From contig NZ_CP061080.1 in the NCBI RefSeq assembly GCF_014495845.1, forward strand, positions 4,578,001-4,642,000: 64,000 bases of DNA. Direction: 5' to 3'. The position numbers and the translations under genes were made by a program. Positions 62,979 through 64,000 of this stretch are shown here, one piece after another (positions within the stretch are counted from its first letter, which is position 1; each line of letters begins with the position of its first letter). The DNA is from Aquibium microcysteis (GTDB lineage: Bacteria; Pseudomonadota; Alphaproteobacteria; Rhizobiales; Rhizobiaceae). The notes under the pieces were generated by a model. The model had not been told where the DNA came from, searched no databases, and saw only the letters and a list, made by a program, of their open reading frames with translations.

Positions 62979-64000
62979 ATGAACAAGATCGTGACCATTC
63001 TCGACAGCATGGACTACGGCCCCTCGCCGGAGGAGGACGGCCATGTCCGTGCCTGGCTGAAGCGCCATGGCGGCCGTTTCGGGCATTTCGTCGGCGGCCG
63101 CTTCACGAGGCCCGGCGAGGCGACGTTCGAGGTGCGCAACCCCGCCGACGGCGAACTGCTGGCCGACGTGGCCGAGGCGGACGAGAAGGACGTGGATGCC
63201 GCGGTCAAGTCCGCCGCGTCCGCCTTCAAGTCCTGGTCCGCGCTGTCGGGCACCGAGCGCGCGCGGCATCTCTACGCGATCGCCCGCCAGGTGCAGAAGC
63301 ACGCCCGTTTCCTGGCGGTGCTGGAGACGCTCGACAACGGCAAGCCCATCCGCGAGACGCGCGACATCGACGTGCCGCTGGTGGCGCGGCACTTCTACCA
63401 TCATGCCGGCTGGGCCGAACTGCGCGATTCCGAATTCCCCGGCCATGTTCCTGCGGGCGTCTGCGGCCAGATCATTCCCTGGAACTTCCCGCTGCTGATG
63501 CTGGCCTGGAAAGTGGCGCCGGCACTCGCCGCCGGCTGTACCGTGGTGCTGAAGTCGGCCGAGCACACCCCGCTCACCGCCCTCGCCTTCGCCGAACTCT
63601 GCGCCGAGGCGGGACTGCCGGCGGGCGTCTTCAACCTCGTCAACGGCGGCGGAACGACCGGCGCGCTGGTGGCGGGACATCCGGGGCTGGCCAAGCTCGC
63701 CTTCACCGGATCGACCGAGGTCGGCCGCCTGCTCAGGCGCCAGACCGCGGGCACGGGGAAGAAGCTGTCGCTGGAACTCGGTGGCAAGTCGCCCTTCGTC
63801 GTCTTCGACACCGCCGACATCGATGCCGCGGTCGAGGGCGTCGTCGACGCCATCTGGTTCAACCAGGGCGAGGTCTGCTGCGCCGGCTCGCGCGCGCTGG
63901 TGCAGGAAGGCATCGCCGACCGGTTCCACGCCAAGCTGCGCGCCCGCATGGAGACGCTGCGCGTCGGCCCGCCGCTCGACAAGTCGACCGACGTCGGCGC
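62979..64000 (+). CDS. Aldehyde dehydrogenase, 3' end outside window
   Basis: First 340 residues of an ALDH. PWNF at 167-170, FTGSTEVGR, general base E266 in ELGGKS and catalytic C300 in NQGEVCCAGSR are all present. It begins ten bases after deoC; weak AACGG before the ATG. Position suggests it oxidises acetaldehyde from DeoC to acetate. Relatives encoded next to deoC often have a second, degenerate ALDH domain; whether this one does is outside the window. Confidence 0.9.
   Translation, partial: MNKIVTILDSMDYGPSPEEDGHVRAWLKRHGGRFGHFVGGRFTRPGEATFEVRNPADGELLADVAEADEKDVDAAVKSAASAFKSWSALSGTERARHLYAIARQVQKHARFLAVLETLDNGKPIRETRDIDVPLVARHFYHHAGWAELRDSEFPGHVPAGVCGQIIPWNFPLLMLAWKVAPALAAGCTVVLKSAEHTPLTALAFAELCAEAGLPAGVFNLVNGGGTTGALVAGHPGLAKLAFTGSTEVGRLLRRQTAGTGKKLSLELGGKSPFVVFDTADIDAAVEGVVDAIWFNQGEVCCAGSRALVQEGIADRFHAKLRARMETLRVGPPLDKSTDVG

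Overview
The window is GC-rich, gene-dense alphaproteobacterial chromosome, most likely Rhizobiales (Mesorhizobium/Phyllobacteriaceae-like). Pointers are the ActS/ActR redox pair next to purD, the fabA-fabB-fabI cluster, the ubiE-ubiB-coaBC order, a phnG-to-phnN C-P lyase locus with the DUF1045 gene and two phnE genes, and curlin genes accompanied by csgH rather than csgC. This assignment is from gene content only. I saw no tRNA, rRNA, CRISPR array, transposase or prophage gene. No gap between genes exceeds 300 bases.

Layout. 1-2.8 kb: end of an imelysin-type iron-uptake operon (DUF1111, imelysin, DUF1513). 2.9-15.8 kb: a complete phosphonate degradation locus. It holds phnF on + and, divergently on -, phnGHIJKL, a hexapeptide acetyltransferase, phnCDEE, DUF1045, phnM and phnN. 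Candidate Pho boxes and a PhnF-type operator are present. 16-22 kb: a YnjBCD-type ABC transporter and helicase HrpB. 22-25.7 kb: actS, actR, purD. 25.7-29.2 kb: a small cysteine-rich protein, malonyl-CoA synthetase, and a curli mini-island (curlin, csgH, curlin) with two copies of a strictly 11-bp-phased regulatory array. 29.4-36 kb: 1-Cys peroxiredoxin, GNAT enzyme, coaBC, a VapBC/FitAB-type toxin-antitoxin pair wedged between coaBC and ubiB, ubiE, and an adenosine deaminase. 36.2-39.9 kb: a PaoABC-type molybdenum aldehyde oxidoreductase. 40-45.4 kb: upp, a retropepsin-like protein, rpsO-pnp, and an RsmC-like methyltransferase. 45.4-49.6 kb: a GGDEF/EAL protein and fabI-fabB-fabA. 49.9-56.9 kb: small membrane proteins, msrA, a BMP-type nucleoside-binding protein, MFS, an anti-sigma-like protein, slyX, a thioesterase and an iron alcohol dehydrogenase. 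57-64 kb: a nucleoside import and salvage operon (ABC ATPase, two permeases, cdd, purine nucleoside phosphorylase, deoC, aldehyde dehydrogenase cut by the window end).

The best leads are: (i) the identical 11-bp-phased four-half-site arrays before both curlin genes; (ii) two HxT motifs in the DUF1045 protein of the phn locus, making it a 2H-phosphoesterase candidate for the cyclic-phosphate step done by PhnP, whose gene is absent here; (iii) the toxin-antitoxin module translationally coupled to the essential coaBC gene; (iv) layered Pho box and PhnF operator control of phnG. Nothing here is a wholly new multi-gene system. The novelty is in regulatory architecture and in unassigned parts of known pathways.
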